Below, piece after piece: positions 1-9,295 of a stretch of DNA of 64,000 nucleotides. Source of the DNA: Lewinellaceae bacterium. GTDB taxonomy: Bacteria; Bacteroidota; Bacteroidia; Chitinophagales; Saprospiraceae. The notes beneath the pieces are model-generated. The model saw only the letters and a list, made by a program, of their open reading frames with translations, was not told where the DNA came from and made no database searches. Where the stretch lies: the NCBI GenBank assembly GCA_020636375.1, contig JACJXZ010000005.1:434001-498000 (forward strand), read 5' to 3'. Within the stretch, counting starts at the first letter, position 1, and each line of letters opens with the position of its first letter. The position numbers and the translations under genes are program-made.

Positions 1-2
1 AA

Positions 3-92
3 AAGGATTTCAACTATGAAGCACTTGAAATCATGGAATTATCCACAAGCCTTATCGAGGTAGTTATTCGTAATTACTTCTCAAAGCCTTGA
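3..92 (+). CDS. C-terminal end of an unidentified protein (cut by window edge)
   Basis: An open frame enters from the left edge and stops at TGA 90-92, encoding about 29 residues that end in EVVIRNYFSKP. The composition (amphipathic, LEIMELSTSLIEVVIR) looks like a genuine protein tail. It precedes a polysaccharide operon on the same strand, so a biosynthetic gene is likely, but no family can be named from so short a piece. Confidence 0.45.
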   Translation, partial: KDFNYEALEIMELSTSLIEVVIRNYFSKP

Positions 93-157
93 AATCCCTT
101 GATTTTACTGGGAAATTCCCTTTGTGTCAGGCAAAAAAAGTAGCAAAGTCAAACTTA

Positions 158-321
158 GCGACGCGCTATTAATAAGTGTCGGGTTTCGATAGGCAAGCGA
201 TTTTTTCTTTAGCCAAGGCGAAGGTTCCCGACCTTAGCAGCGCTAAGGGAGGCGGTTCTTCAACGCCGGATAAAGGAAAAAGCGCTCCTAGAAAACCCGA
301 CAGTTATTGATCGCGCGTCGC
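158..321. mobile_element. MITE family A, 164 bp, TTA target duplication
   Basis: The element begins GCGACGCGC and ends GCGCGTCGC. Imperfect terminal inverted repeats of about 30 bp continue inward as AATAAGTGTCGGGTTT and its complement. It is flanked on both sides by TTA (155-157 and 322-324), a clean 3-bp target duplication. There is no coding capacity. A second, longer copy lies at 33295-33509. The rest of 1-415 holds only the protein tail at 3-92 and an AT-rich leader before the next gene. Confidence 0.85.
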
Positions 322-415
322 TTAGCACATAATTGACAAAATCGCCTCGATGTCCAAATTTCCCAACAAGCTCTTATAAAACGGCAAAAATAGCTCTGGA
401 ACATAAAAAAAATCG

Positions 416-1114
416 ATGCTGAATCAACTATCCAAAACACTCCAAATTTTCAATGCGGGAACCGAAGAAGGAACCCGTTTACTGGACAGTAAAATTAAAA
501 ACAAAACCTACTTCCGGGGCTATTTATTTAGGGATGTCGTCCTGCGGTTAATTCCCAAAGGTTTTTCTATTCTGGACTACGGTTGCGGTTCCGGTCGCAT
601 AGCCTGGCTAATAGCAAAAGAGGGCTACACTGTATTAGGTATGGACCCTGCAGAAAACCTGATCAAAGAGGCTATTAGGCAAGACTCCGATAATCTGAAA
701 TTATCCTTTGAAGTGCTTAAAGACGAAGGAGAAACACTTCCCTCCGATCATTTCGATGCAGTCGTTTGCTCCAGCGCTATCGAATTCATACCCGACCCGG
801 TAAAAGTACTTCATAATTTCAACAGAGCGTTAAAGCCTGGTGGCAGGCTGATTATCAGTTTTCCTAATAGAAGAAGTTTATGGCGTACTTATGCCAAATG
901 GCGCTTCGGAAAAAAATACGATCATTTTTCAGTCCAATGGCACGTATGGTCTCAACGAGAGTTCAGACATTTGTTACAACAAACCGGATTCAAGCCAGGA
1001 AAGGCTAGATACTTTGAATCGGCTTTCGACGGTTACACTTGGCTCCGTTGGTTGAATCGTTTTTCCTGGGTTGGGACGCTTTGCTGTATGGACGCAACCT
1101 CTATTGAGAAATGA
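416..1114 (+). CDS. class I SAM-dependent methyltransferase
   Basis: The 232-residue protein has the class I methyltransferase fold. Motif I is ILDYGCGSGRIAW at about residues 52-64, followed by an acidic residue at the end of strand 2 (GMDPAE, about 75-80) and a post-motif region, FDAVVCSSAIEFI. The C-terminal part (LKPGGRLIISFPN) is typical of Methyltransf_11/25 proteins. It is the first gene of a tightly packed glycan operon and overlaps the next gene by ATGA, so it probably methylates a sugar or a lipid-linked glycan. The substrate cannot be read from sequence. Local base composition is AT-richer than genes after 5161. Confidence 0.85.
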   Translation: MLNQLSKTLQIFNAGTEEGTRLLDSKIKNKTYFRGYLFRDVVLRLIPKGFSILDYGCGSGRIAWLIAKEGYTVLGMDPAENLIKEAIRQDSDNLKLSFEVLKDEGETLPSDHFDAVVCSSAIEFIPDPVKVLHNFNRALKPGGRLIISFPNRRSLWRTYAKWRFGKKYDHFSVQWHVWSQREFRHLLQQTGFKPGKARYFESAFDGYTWLRWLNRFSWVGTLCCMDATSIEK

Positions 1115-1803
1115 GTGCTTCTAGTCTTTACGAAAACAAAATATATTCTAATGCCGGAAACCACTTTCTGTTGGAAAATATTCCCCGGGAAATCCATCCC
1201 CTAAAAATTCTGGATATAGGATGTGGCAATGGGGCCAATGCCAGGGTCCTTAAGATAAGATACCCTGGCGTAATAATTGACGGTATAACCCTTTCCCTTG
1301 CCGAGAAAAAAGCTTGTGAAGACACCCTCAACACCTGTTGGGTTCATAATATTGAAGATGGCTTAAGCAGCATTATAGGTTCTGGCAGATATGACATGAT
1401 ATTGCTTTCACATGTCCTGGAGCATTTAAAAGCCCCGTCAGAAACGTTAAGGCACCTGAGCGATTTTCTAATTCCGGGGGGCTTGATTGTTTTAGCCGTC
1501 CCAAATATTTTGTATTGGCCACAACGGATAAATTTTTTGTTGGGTAATTTTACTTACACAGAAACTGGCCTCATGGATAAAACTCATCTCCGTTTTTTTA
1601 CCTATCGAAACATTGATGAAGTTTTAGCCTTAAATAACCTGCCTCTTAAAAAAAAAATAAAATTAGGCGATGCGAAATTTCCGATGTGGCGGCTAAGAGC
1701 CCTACCCTTTTTTGCGCCGGTTCGAAATGCACTTGATCACTTTGCCCAATTGTGGTTCCCTAATTTGATGAGTTGGCAAATCCTTGTAGTCTTAGAAAAA
1801 TAG
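1111..1803 (+). CDS. class I SAM-dependent methyltransferase
   Basis: The protein has 230 residues. Motif I is ILDIGCGNGANARVL at about residues 33-47. The strand-4 region is YDMILLSHVLEHLKAP, followed by LIPGGLIVLAVPN. This resembles the methionine-biosynthesis-MetW/Methyltransf_23 type common in O-antigen clusters. The start ATG overlaps the previous stop (ATGA at 1111), which indicates translational coupling. The likely role is glycan methylation or capping; the target is unknown. Confidence 0.83.
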   Translation: MSASSLYENKIYSNAGNHFLLENIPREIHPLKILDIGCGNGANARVLKIRYPGVIIDGITLSLAEKKACEDTLNTCWVHNIEDGLSSIIGSGRYDMILLSHVLEHLKAPSETLRHLSDFLIPGGLIVLAVPNILYWPQRINFLLGNFTYTETGLMDKTHLRFFTYRNIDEVLALNNLPLKKKIKLGDAKFPMWRLRALPFFAPVRNALDHFAQLWFPNLMSWQILVVLEK

Positions 1804-1825
1804 GTCAGCAAAAAGCAGGAGTCAT

Positions 1826-2779
1826 TTGATAGCAACAATGGCTATACTTCCCAAAAATGTTTCCATTCTTATTCCCGCATTTGGCAGGCCTGAAATGACC
1901 TTTAATGCCGTCCAATGTGCAATCCAAACAAACGCAGGAGAGATAATCATTTCTGACGATGCCAGTGGAATGGATTTATTCAATCTTTTAAAAAAATTTT
2001 CCGGTGATAAACGATTACGAATTTTTCATCAAAAAAACAATTTAGGATTATGGCCGCACCACCTTTTTTTAGTCAATCAAGCTTCAGGAAATTGGATTAA
2101 ATTTTTACAGACCGACGACTCGTTTAGCCCGGAAGACTTAGACAACTTTTGCCAATGGGCCGAAGAGGATGTGGCTTTGATTTCAATGGAACCCAAGTAT
2201 TTGTACTCTGATGGCAGGGTTGAGGAAGTAGGTAGAATAAAAGAACCTATTGTGTTTGAAGCAAAGAAGTTCAGCGGCGCGATGATGATGAAAGGAAACG
2301 TTGCCGGCCGCCCCAGCTACTGCTTATACCAAAAAGAACTGATGAAATTAGATGTCAGCTTCTGGGAAAATGAAATTTCTGCAGATTTGGTCCAAAACTG
2401 GTACCTGGGTACCCGTGGTAAAGTAATCCTTCTACCTGCAGGAAGGGTTTATTGTGGCGTTCACGGTGGTCAGGAAGGAAAAAAACAAACTTATCATCTT
2501 ATTTTTTCCAGGTTGACCAATTCTCTTAGGGTAGTAGGTGATAATGCGGAAGATGAAGAAAGTAAAATGTTTGTAAGCGTTTACGGACTGGTGGAATACG
2601 CTGGCTTATTCGCTGCTTTCTTTCTGGCAATGGTGAGAAAAGGAGAATTTCACCTAGAACTCCTTCTCAAAACCTGGATTAAATCGTTTTTCCTCTTTAT
2701 AAAATGTTTTTCATTTCCTGCATACTGGAAGCCCTGCTTTTATTATTTTAAATTTAAGTTTATGGATAAAAGCCTTTAA
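1826..2779 (+). CDS. glycosyltransferase family 2
   Basis: The 317-residue protein has a GT-A fold signature. It starts with VSILIPAFGRPEMTFNAV, then IIISDDAS (nucleotide-binding aspartates) near residue 48, and the DXD-like LQTDDSF near residue 97. A hydrophobic C-terminal segment (FFLFIKCF) may associate with the membrane. The start is uncertain. TTG 1826 lies about 6 nt after AGGAG; ATG 1838 is the alternative and loses four residues. It is cytoplasmic and probably adds one sugar to the lipid-linked repeat unit. Confidence 0.83.
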   Translation: MIATMAILPKNVSILIPAFGRPEMTFNAVQCAIQTNAGEIIISDDASGMDLFNLLKKFSGDKRLRIFHQKNNLGLWPHHLFLVNQASGNWIKFLQTDDSFSPEDLDNFCQWAEEDVALISMEPKYLYSDGRVEEVGRIKEPIVFEAKKFSGAMMMKGNVAGRPSYCLYQKELMKLDVSFWENEISADLVQNWYLGTRGKVILLPAGRVYCGVHGGQEGKKQTYHLIFSRLTNSLRVVGDNAEDEESKMFVSVYGLVEYAGLFAAFFLAMVRKGEFHLELLLKTWIKSFFLFIKCFSFPAYWKPCFYYFKFKFMDKSL

Positions 2780-2787
2780 ATACATTC

Positions 2788-4155
2788 ATGAAGGGCTCAG
2801 CTCCATTTTATTTATTTGGCACCATTGGCTTGCTTCTTCCTTTTTTAGAACAAGATTACCTTGTTGCCATAACAACAATTTGTTTTCTTTCTCATTATTT
2901 ATATCTATCTTCACATCGATTCAAATTTTCTTATATTCACCCTTTTCAAATATATTCAGCGGTTGCCATTATCGCAACTTTCTCAAACCTTCAGCAGGAG
3001 TGGAAAGTCATTAATGGCTTATCGTTGGGAGGTTATGTTTATGCTATTCCAAAGTACTTTTTCACGGCTTCACTCGTTTGGTTTTGGGGAAATTTTTTCT
3101 TCTTTTGGGGTTTTGAAAGCCTGCCCAAAATTAAATTTAACCCAATCTTTTATAACCTAAAGAGAAAAAGACAGTTTACTTTCGTTTTTTTAATTGCTTT
3201 TAGCATCATTTTTAGCAGCAGATTCTATTACATACCTCTACCTGGAGCAATTGGCAGTTTTTTTTATCTAATCCCTATTTTTGTCATCTTTTTTTTCGCG
3301 AGGATTGGATATCTTTTTAACAATAATCAAATAATTAACTATGGTTACTTTTTAATGATTTTTCATACAGTTTTAGGAGTTTTGTATGGTTTTTTGAGAT
3401 TTGAATTCATTATTTCAGGATTAGTATTTGTGATTGGAGCTTACTTGGGAAGTCAAAAACTACGCATCTTTCTAAGTTTTCGGTATCTGCCTTTGTTCAT
3501 ATTTGGCATACTATTTATATTAATTTTCGATTATTTTGGCAATAACAGAGGTCAAATGAGTTATGGCCTTGACAGAATAAGCGAACTACGCACTGGAGCT
3601 TTTGAGGAAGAAACCACACTGTCAGAAAATAGTTTTACCCCTATAGATCGAATGTCTGTCATTGCACAATTAAGTAATGTTGTAGATTTAACTGCCAGGA
3701 AAGAAAAAAATTACACTGAAGAAACGATGTTGCCTATTATGACCGCATTCATTCCTAGGTTTCTGTGGCCTGAAAAACCAAAGATCGCACTGGGAGTCTG
3801 GTTTGCTGTGGAAATAGGTCAGGCCATTCGAACTGAAAACTGGTATAATACCTCGATCAACATGACAATTCCCGGACATCTATTCCTGGCATTTGGGTGG
3901 ACTGGAGTTATCATAGGCAGTATTCTATCTGGCTTCATTTTAAAGTTTATCTGGTTATCCGCAGACTTCAAAAACCCCAATAACTTATTAGGAGGAATGC
4001 TGGGCGGTTATCTGTTTTATATTGCCATTCAAGGATTTGGAGCTGATTTGCAGTTTTTGGTTACTTTAATTGCTATTTTTCTGCTTTTTCTTTTAGCCGA
4101 TTTCCTAACCCCGAAGAATGAAAATACTCTGCATAGGCCCATTGTGGCGAGGTAG
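2788..4155 (+). CDS. wzy: O-antigen polymerase-like membrane protein (Wzy family)
   Basis: The 455-residue, strongly hydrophobic protein has about ten predicted membrane helices and one large soluble loop (roughly 245-345). That loop contains the motif FIPRFLWPEKPKIALG and NMTIPGHLFLAFGWTG. The same motifs recur in the polymerase-like protein at 20199-21497, so the two are paralogues. Wzy proteins polymerise undecaprenyl-linked repeat units at the periplasmic face. This gene is markedly AT-rich, like most acquired Wzy genes. Its 3' end overlaps the next gene by 38 nt. Confidence 0.78.
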   Translation: MKGSAPFYLFGTIGLLLPFLEQDYLVAITTICFLSHYLYLSSHRFKFSYIHPFQIYSAVAIIATFSNLQQEWKVINGLSLGGYVYAIPKYFFTASLVWFWGNFFFFWGFESLPKIKFNPIFYNLKRKRQFTFVFLIAFSIIFSSRFYYIPLPGAIGSFFYLIPIFVIFFFARIGYLFNNNQIINYGYFLMIFHTVLGVLYGFLRFEFIISGLVFVIGAYLGSQKLRIFLSFRYLPLFIFGILFILIFDYFGNNRGQMSYGLDRISELRTGAFEEETTLSENSFTPIDRMSVIAQLSNVVDLTARKEKNYTEETMLPIMTAFIPRFLWPEKPKIALGVWFAVEIGQAIRTENWYNTSINMTIPGHLFLAFGWTGVIIGSILSGFILKFIWLSADFKNPNNLLGGMLGGYLFYIAIQGFGADLQFLVTLIAIFLLFLLADFLTPKNENTLHRPIVAR

Positions 4156-5164
4156 CAATGCCGGAGGTTTATTTAAAGCCTTTGGACGGCAGGGCTGCTT
4201 AATCGAAGTGGTAGACGAATTTTATTACTTAAGCCTTCAGCAAGAGCAAAGCCTACCACTAAAAATTTGCACCAAAATCCTGCGTCCCTGGCAAATCCAA
4301 TCGTTCAATCTAGCTATTCTATCTAAGTTCTCCTTAGTCAAACCTGATATTCTGCTAGTTTACAAAGGTGCTTTTATCAAGTCTACAACATTAATACGCA
4401 TCAAACAACGAGGAGCAAAGCTGGTCAACTTCTATCCGGACGTCAGCATGTTTTCCCACGGAAAACTCCTGCCTCAAACCATGCCTCTTTTCGATTTAGT
4501 TTTTACCACAAAAACGTTTGGGAAAGAAGATCTGCGAAATGCTTTTGGCGTGGAGAATTCTGTATTTATCCCCCATGGATTTGACCCGGAAATCCATCGC
4601 CTGATTCCAGGGTTCAACGATTTAAAACAAAAATATGTTTGTGATGTATCTTTCATCGGAACCTGGTCTCCAAAAAAAGAAGCGCTTCTTGCCAAATTGA
4701 AGACAAGCCTCCCTGGAATAGAGTTAAAGATATGGGGAAACCAATGGCATAAAAGCAAGGAGGAGAACTTGAAAAAATCAATTCAGCATAATGAAGTTTT
4801 AGGTGATTTGTACGCTCTGGCCATCCAGTCTTCTACTATCAACCTCGGTATCTTATCCGAAAGGGTCAGAGGCGCATCAAGTGGCGACCGAATCACGTCC
4901 CGTACTTTTCATATTCCAGGATCTGGCGGATTTTTATTACATGAGCGGAATGCTGAATCCGTACAATACTATCAAGAAAATAAAGAAGCCGCCTTTTTTG
5001 AAACGCCAGAAGAACTTGCCGACAAGGTGCAATACTATTTAAATAACCCTGAAAAAAGGGAGGCGATCCGCTTGGCCGGCTACAAGCGGGCATTGGCAGA
5101 TCATTCTCTGGATAGTCGAGCCAAAACCGTACTGGCTCATTTGCACAACCTTTTAAAAGTGTGA
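4118..5164 (+). CDS. CgeB-like glycosyltransferase (Glyco_trans_1_2)
   Basis: The protein has 348 residues. The N-terminus MKILCIGPLWRGSNAGGLF is a GT-B nucleotide-fold start. The middle has VFIPHGFDPEIHR and VSFIGTWSPKKEALL. The C-terminal half, with SSGDRITSRTFHIPGSGGF and LLHERNAESVQYY, matches the CgeB/DUF3880 type of GT that uses a spore-maturation-like C-terminal domain. It overlaps wzy by 38 nt and the next gene by 4 nt (GTGA). It probably adds a sugar in the same repeat-unit pathway. Confidence 0.75.
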   Translation: MKILCIGPLWRGSNAGGLFKAFGRQGCLIEVVDEFYYLSLQQEQSLPLKICTKILRPWQIQSFNLAILSKFSLVKPDILLVYKGAFIKSTTLIRIKQRGAKLVNFYPDVSMFSHGKLLPQTMPLFDLVFTTKTFGKEDLRNAFGVENSVFIPHGFDPEIHRLIPGFNDLKQKYVCDVSFIGTWSPKKEALLAKLKTSLPGIELKIWGNQWHKSKEENLKKSIQHNEVLGDLYALAIQSSTINLGILSERVRGASSGDRITSRTFHIPGSGGFLLHERNAESVQYYQENKEAAFFETPEELADKVQYYLNNPEKREAIRLAGYKRALADHSLDSRAKTVLAHLHNLLKV

Positions 5165-6147
5165 CCGTCACCCACTTCAACCGCGACCCCCGCCCCGGCA
5201 ATTACACCTTCGAACAGCTATTCGGTGCCATTCGGGAAGCGCTGGCCGAGGAAGCAACGATCATCAGCCACGACCTACCCGCCCACCTCAACTTCCTGTC
5301 CGCCATCCGTTGGGCGCAGGCCCGTGCCGGCAGCATCAACCACATCACCGGCGATGTCAACTACCTGGCCTTTGGCCTCCCGCCCGAACGAACCATCCTG
5401 ACCGTCCATGACCTGGGGCACTACACCCGCACCCTCACCGGCTGGAAAAAGTGGATGTACCGCAAGTTCTGGCTAGACGGCCCGCTAAAACGGGCAGGCT
5501 ACCTCACCGCCATTTCTGATTTCACCAAAGGGCAACTGGTCGAACTACTCGACCTGCCCGAGCGCAAGATCACCGTCATTCCCGACCCTTTACTGCCCGG
5601 TTTCAGCTATGCTCCCCAACCCTTTCACAAAAACAGGCCGATTATCCTTCAGATCGGCTCCGGCCCCAATAAAAACCTGGAGCGGCTCATTGAAGCAGTA
5701 CAGGTTATGAACGTGAAGCTGCTCCTGGTGAACCGCCTGAATGACCCCGGCCTGAAAGCAAAGTTGATATCCTCTGGAGTAGAATTTGAACAACGTATCG
5801 ATCTAAACTTTGAACAATTGAAGCAAGCATACTGCGAGTGCGATCTACTCTTCTTCGCTTCCGAGTATGAAGGTTTTGGCATGCCCATCCTGGAAGCACA
5901 AGCCACCGGGCGCCCGGTGGTCACTTCCAATATCTGCTCCATGCCGGAAGTGGCGGGCAGGGGGGCGGCGCTGGTCAACCCCTACGACCCGGCGGCTATA
6001 CGGGCAGCTATTGAACAGATCATCCGGAATGCGGGCTACCGGGAAGAGTTGATACAGGAAGGTCGGGAAAATGTGAAGCGGTTCAATCTGGAAAAAATCG
6101 CCGGCCAGTACCTGGAATTGTACCGGGAAATTGCCCGATCTCAATGA
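5161..6147 (+). CDS. glycosyltransferase family 4 (GT-B)
   Basis: The 328-residue protein starts with GTG inside the previous stop (GTGA). The C-terminal Rossmann domain has ILQIGSGPNKNLERLIEAV and the GT4 EX7E-type segment FASEYEGFGMPILEAQATG, then PVVTSNICSMPEVAG. The N-terminal half has TVHDLGHYTR and the linker YLTAISDFTKGQL. From this gene onward GC content is clearly higher than in 416-5164. It is a cytoplasmic retaining GT; donor and acceptor are unknown. Confidence 0.85.
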   Translation: MTVTHFNRDPRPGNYTFEQLFGAIREALAEEATIISHDLPAHLNFLSAIRWAQARAGSINHITGDVNYLAFGLPPERTILTVHDLGHYTRTLTGWKKWMYRKFWLDGPLKRAGYLTAISDFTKGQLVELLDLPERKITVIPDPLLPGFSYAPQPFHKNRPIILQIGSGPNKNLERLIEAVQVMNVKLLLVNRLNDPGLKAKLISSGVEFEQRIDLNFEQLKQAYCECDLLFFASEYEGFGMPILEAQATGRPVVTSNICSMPEVAGRGAALVNPYDPAAIRAAIEQIIRNAGYREELIQEGRENVKRFNLEKIAGQYLELYREIARSQ

Positions 6148-7247
6148 TCAAAGTCCTTTGGTGCTCTCCGCACCCCAACCATTACAACAACTATCTGTTC
6201 GAGCATCTGGCGCAGTTGGACGGCGTTCAACTGGAGCTTGCCTTTTTCCAGAAAATAATCCCCAAATATCCCTGGCAGAGCGATTTGGCTTTACATATAC
6301 CTACCAGTTTCCTAAAGAAAAGACTAGGCATAGATTGGGGGTTTTTAAAAGGGCTGATTTTTATGAACCGCCCTTCCATCCTTATAGTTGCCGGCTGGAA
6401 TGAACCGACGATGATCATTTTGCTTACGGTTTACAGCCTGCTCGGCCGGCCGTTTATCCTCTGGTCGGACACCCCCAGCACCGAGCGGCCGCCCAGCCTG
6501 CGCAACTGGCTTAGAGGGCAATGGCTTAGTTTCATTTTCCACCGGGCCTGCCGTTTTTTTGTCACGGGCAAGCCGGGGGTTAAGGCGGCTCGGCAAATAG
6601 GCGTTCCGCCGGAAAAGATTGTTAACTTCCCCTTTGCTACCAACACAGCATTCTTTAGGCCGCCGGCAGAGCATGAAAAACACAAAAACCCAATCCGGTT
6701 CATTGCCTCCGGACGGCTTGACCTGGCCCATAAAGGGTACGATATAGCCGTAAAGGCTCTGGCTTTGTGCCATAAACAACGGCCCGACCTCGATTTCCAC
6801 TTTTCTATTGCCGGCACTGGCCCGGATGAGAAAATCCTGCGTGAGCTCATTAGAGAAAACCAGCTCGACAACCGGGTGGAGCTGAAAGGCTGGCTGGAGC
6901 CTCATCAGTTGCTGGAATTCTACCACAGTGGCCATGCCCTGCTCCATCCCTCCCATTTTGACCCTTTCCCTAATGCGGTGCTGGAAGCTATGGCCTGTGG
7001 ACTGCCGGTGATCGGGTCGGATAAAGCAGGGAGTGTCGCCGACCGGATACAGGAAGGTAAAAACGGGTTGATTCATCCCGACGGAGATATAGAAGCATTA
7101 TGCCGGAAGATCATCCACTTTTTAGACTTCCCCCCCGAAGAAAGAAAGCGTTGGGGGCAAGTGGCAAGGGCCACTGCCCTGAAATGGGATATTAACTACC
7201 ACAAAAAAATCTTCCAGGAAGCTGTTGAATCCTGCCATGAAAGTTAA
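6144..7247 (+). CDS. glycosyltransferase family 4 (GT-B)
   Basis: The 367-residue protein overlaps the previous gene by ATGA. It begins MIKVLWCSPHPNHYNNYLFE. The donor-binding half shows RFIASGRLDLAHKGYDIAV and HPSHFDPFPNAVLEAMACG, the GT4 EX7E signature, followed by LPVIGSDKAGSVADRI. It is an operon member that probably extends the lipid-linked glycan. Confidence 0.86.
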   Translation: MIKVLWCSPHPNHYNNYLFEHLAQLDGVQLELAFFQKIIPKYPWQSDLALHIPTSFLKKRLGIDWGFLKGLIFMNRPSILIVAGWNEPTMIILLTVYSLLGRPFILWSDTPSTERPPSLRNWLRGQWLSFIFHRACRFFVTGKPGVKAARQIGVPPEKIVNFPFATNTAFFRPPAEHEKHKNPIRFIASGRLDLAHKGYDIAVKALALCHKQRPDLDFHFSIAGTGPDEKILRELIRENQLDNRVELKGWLEPHQLLEFYHSGHALLHPSHFDPFPNAVLEAMACGLPVIGSDKAGSVADRIQEGKNGLIHPDGDIEALCRKIIHFLDFPPEERKRWGQVARATALKWDINYHKKIFQEAVESCHES

Positions 7248-7980
7248 AACGGCCATTGCCAACCTCATCACTTTACCTGCCGTCGGCAGAAGCATTGCCC
7301 GCCTCCTGCATAACAAGATTAAGATAAGAGGCATAACCGTCGATACCAGTTCGCCGCTCATCCAGGCCCGGGTCAAGGCAATGCTGTTCTGGCAGCTTTA
7401 CGAGAGTGCTGAGATTCGGTTTGTGAAAAGATATCTTCCTCCGGAAACAGATGTAGTTGAACTGGGAAGCTCCATTGGAGTGGTTGGTTCTATTGCCGGA
7501 AGGATCATTCAGGGCCAGCGCCTGGTCTGCGTGGAAGCTCAGCCGGAATTTATTCCTGTTATCCGCCGCAATCTGGAAATCAACGGCGTAAAAAACTTTA
7601 TGGTCTTAAACTATGCCATTAGCAATGAAGATAAAACGGTATTCTTCACCAGTGGTGGCACCAACCTGACCGGCAAAGTGGGCACAGGTCAAGATAAGCA
7701 GTTGTCCGTTAAGGGTAAAAAATTATCCAGCATTCTGAAAGAAATGTCAATCGGCAGGTTTGCTCTCATTGCTGATATCGAAGGCGCCGAACTTCAAATC
7801 CTGATTGATGATCCTCGGAGCCTGGGCCAGTGTCATTGTATCATCATAGAAACCCACCAGGCTATCCATTCCGGAAAAACCTACTCGCCTGCTGACATAC
7901 AAATGCTAATAGAAGACCTTAACTTTAAACTGATCGACCGCTACGGGCCGGTAATGGTATTCATTCGCCCTAACCCATGA
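7237..7980 (+). CDS. FkbM family methyltransferase
   Basis: About 247 residues. The ATG at 7237 is preferred over TTG 7225; both overlap the previous gene. Motif I is VVELGSSIGVVGS, followed by LVCVEAQPEFIPVIRRNLE. The FkbM C-terminal signature LIADIEGAELQILID and CIIIETHQ are present. FkbM enzymes O-methylate sugar hydroxyls in glycans or antibiotics, so this probably adds an O-methyl group to a repeat-unit sugar. A second FkbM protein lies at 11255. Confidence 0.82.
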   Translation: MKVKTAIANLITLPAVGRSIARLLHNKIKIRGITVDTSSPLIQARVKAMLFWQLYESAEIRFVKRYLPPETDVVELGSSIGVVGSIAGRIIQGQRLVCVEAQPEFIPVIRRNLEINGVKNFMVLNYAISNEDKTVFFTSGGTNLTGKVGTGQDKQLSVKGKKLSSILKEMSIGRFALIADIEGAELQILIDDPRSLGQCHCIIIETHQAIHSGKTYSPADIQMLIEDLNFKLIDRYGPVMVFIRPNP

Positions 7981-9104
7981 CCCTCGCCCTTGACGCCTCC
8001 AACATCCGCGCCGGCGGCGGCCTGGCCCATTTACAGGAGCTGATCGCCCATGCCGAGCCGGAGCAGTTTGGGTTTAAGCGGGTGATCCTCTGGGCGCCCG
8101 CTTCTACGTTAGAGAAGATCCCGGATCGACCCTGGCTGGCCAAGGACGAGCAGCCGCTGCTCAACCGGGGGCTGCCCTGGCGCATGTACTGGGTGTGGCG
8201 GCATCTGCCCCGGCTGGCGCGGAAACACTCTGATATATTATTCGGCCTTTGCGCCAACCCGGTCGATTTTCACCCCTACGTCACCATCTGCCAGAACCAG
8301 TTGCCCTTTGCCCCGAAAGAACGGCGCCGCTACGGCTGGTCGGCCATGCGGCTGCGGCTGGAGGTCTTAAGTCAAACACAGAAAAAAGCTTTCAGGGAAG
8401 CGGACGGGGTGATCTTCTTATCGCAGGCTTCACAGGAAGAAATCCGGCAGCAGGTGGCAACGCTGCAGGACAAACCCACCCGGGTCGTCCCGCACGGGCT
8501 GAACCGGCGGTTTGAAACTTTGAGTAAAGTCGGTGAGGAGGAAAGCAAATCGTCCTTCCGCCTGCTCTACGTTTCCATCATCGACGTCTACAAACACCAA
8601 TGGCACCTGGCGGAGGCTGTCCTGCAACTGGCGGCAGAAGGGCTTCCCGTCGCCCTCGACCTGATCGGCCCTGCCTACCCTCCCGCCCTGAGGCGACTGC
8701 GGGCCGCGCTCGCTCGTTACCCTAAACAGCCGGCGGTGGTTCAGTACCACGGAGCCGTCCCCTACGAAGACATCCACCGTTTCTACCAGCAGGCTGACAT
8801 GCTGGCTTTCGCCTCTTCCTGCGAGACCTTCGGCATGATCCTGCTGGAGGCCATGGCAAGCGGCAAGCCCGTCCTGGCGTCCGATATCCCGGTCAACCGC
8901 GAACACCTGGGCGCTTCCGGTTTCTATTTCGACCCGGAAGATGTTTCCAGTATCAAACGAGCCATCCGCGCCGTGCTGACCAACCGGGAGGCAGCCCGGG
9001 AGAAGGGGCGGCAGGCGCAGGAGCGGGCGCGGGCGTTCACCTGGGAAAGGACGGCGGCGGAGACTTTTGCTTTTTTGGAAGAGATATCCGCTGATTTCCG
9101 CTGA
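7977..9104 (+). CDS. glycosyltransferase family 4 (GT-B)
   Basis: 375 residues, with ATGA overlap with the FkbM gene. The acceptor half contains TICQNQLPFAPKERRRYGW and ADGVIFLSQASQEEI. The donor half contains FASSCETFGMILLEAMASG and KPVLASDIPVNREHLG. The last residues, ISADFR, and the stop lie inside the intergenic CGCTGATTT-type repeat (CCGCTGATTTCCGCTGA), so the native C-terminus has probably been replaced or extended by repeat sequence. Confidence 0.86.
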   Translation: MTLALDASNIRAGGGLAHLQELIAHAEPEQFGFKRVILWAPASTLEKIPDRPWLAKDEQPLLNRGLPWRMYWVWRHLPRLARKHSDILFGLCANPVDFHPYVTICQNQLPFAPKERRRYGWSAMRLRLEVLSQTQKKAFREADGVIFLSQASQEEIRQQVATLQDKPTRVVPHGLNRRFETLSKVGEEESKSSFRLLYVSIIDVYKHQWHLAEAVLQLAAEGLPVALDLIGPAYPPALRRLRAALARYPKQPAVVQYHGAVPYEDIHRFYQQADMLAFASSCETFGMILLEAMASGKPVLASDIPVNREHLGASGFYFDPEDVSSIKRAIRAVLTNREAAREKGRQAQERARAFTWERTAAETFAFLEEISADFR

Positions 9105-9295
9105 TTTAACCGCGAATTGGCGCGGATTTTTACGCGAATTAACGCGAAAATTAGCGATTAAAAAACACAACCATGTGCGGCTGATTTAACCGCGAATTGG
9201 CGCGGATTTTTACGCGGATTAACGCGAAAAGCTCCCCGGAATTAGCGAAAATTAGCGGCCTAATCCGCGAAAATTAGCGGTTAAAAAACACAACC
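9088..9295. repeat. intergenic GCGAATT/AATTAGCGG repeat, tandemly duplicated
   Basis: This is a block of the window's commonest intergenic repeat: short units such as CCGCGAATTGGCGCG, TTTACGCGAATTAACGCG and AATTAGCGG in alternating orientation. It holds two tandem copies, each starting CTGATTTAACCGCG (9101 and 9181) and each ending ACACAACCATGTGCGG. The first eight bases of the asnB-like gene are therefore duplicated at 9173-9180. Confidence 0.8.
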
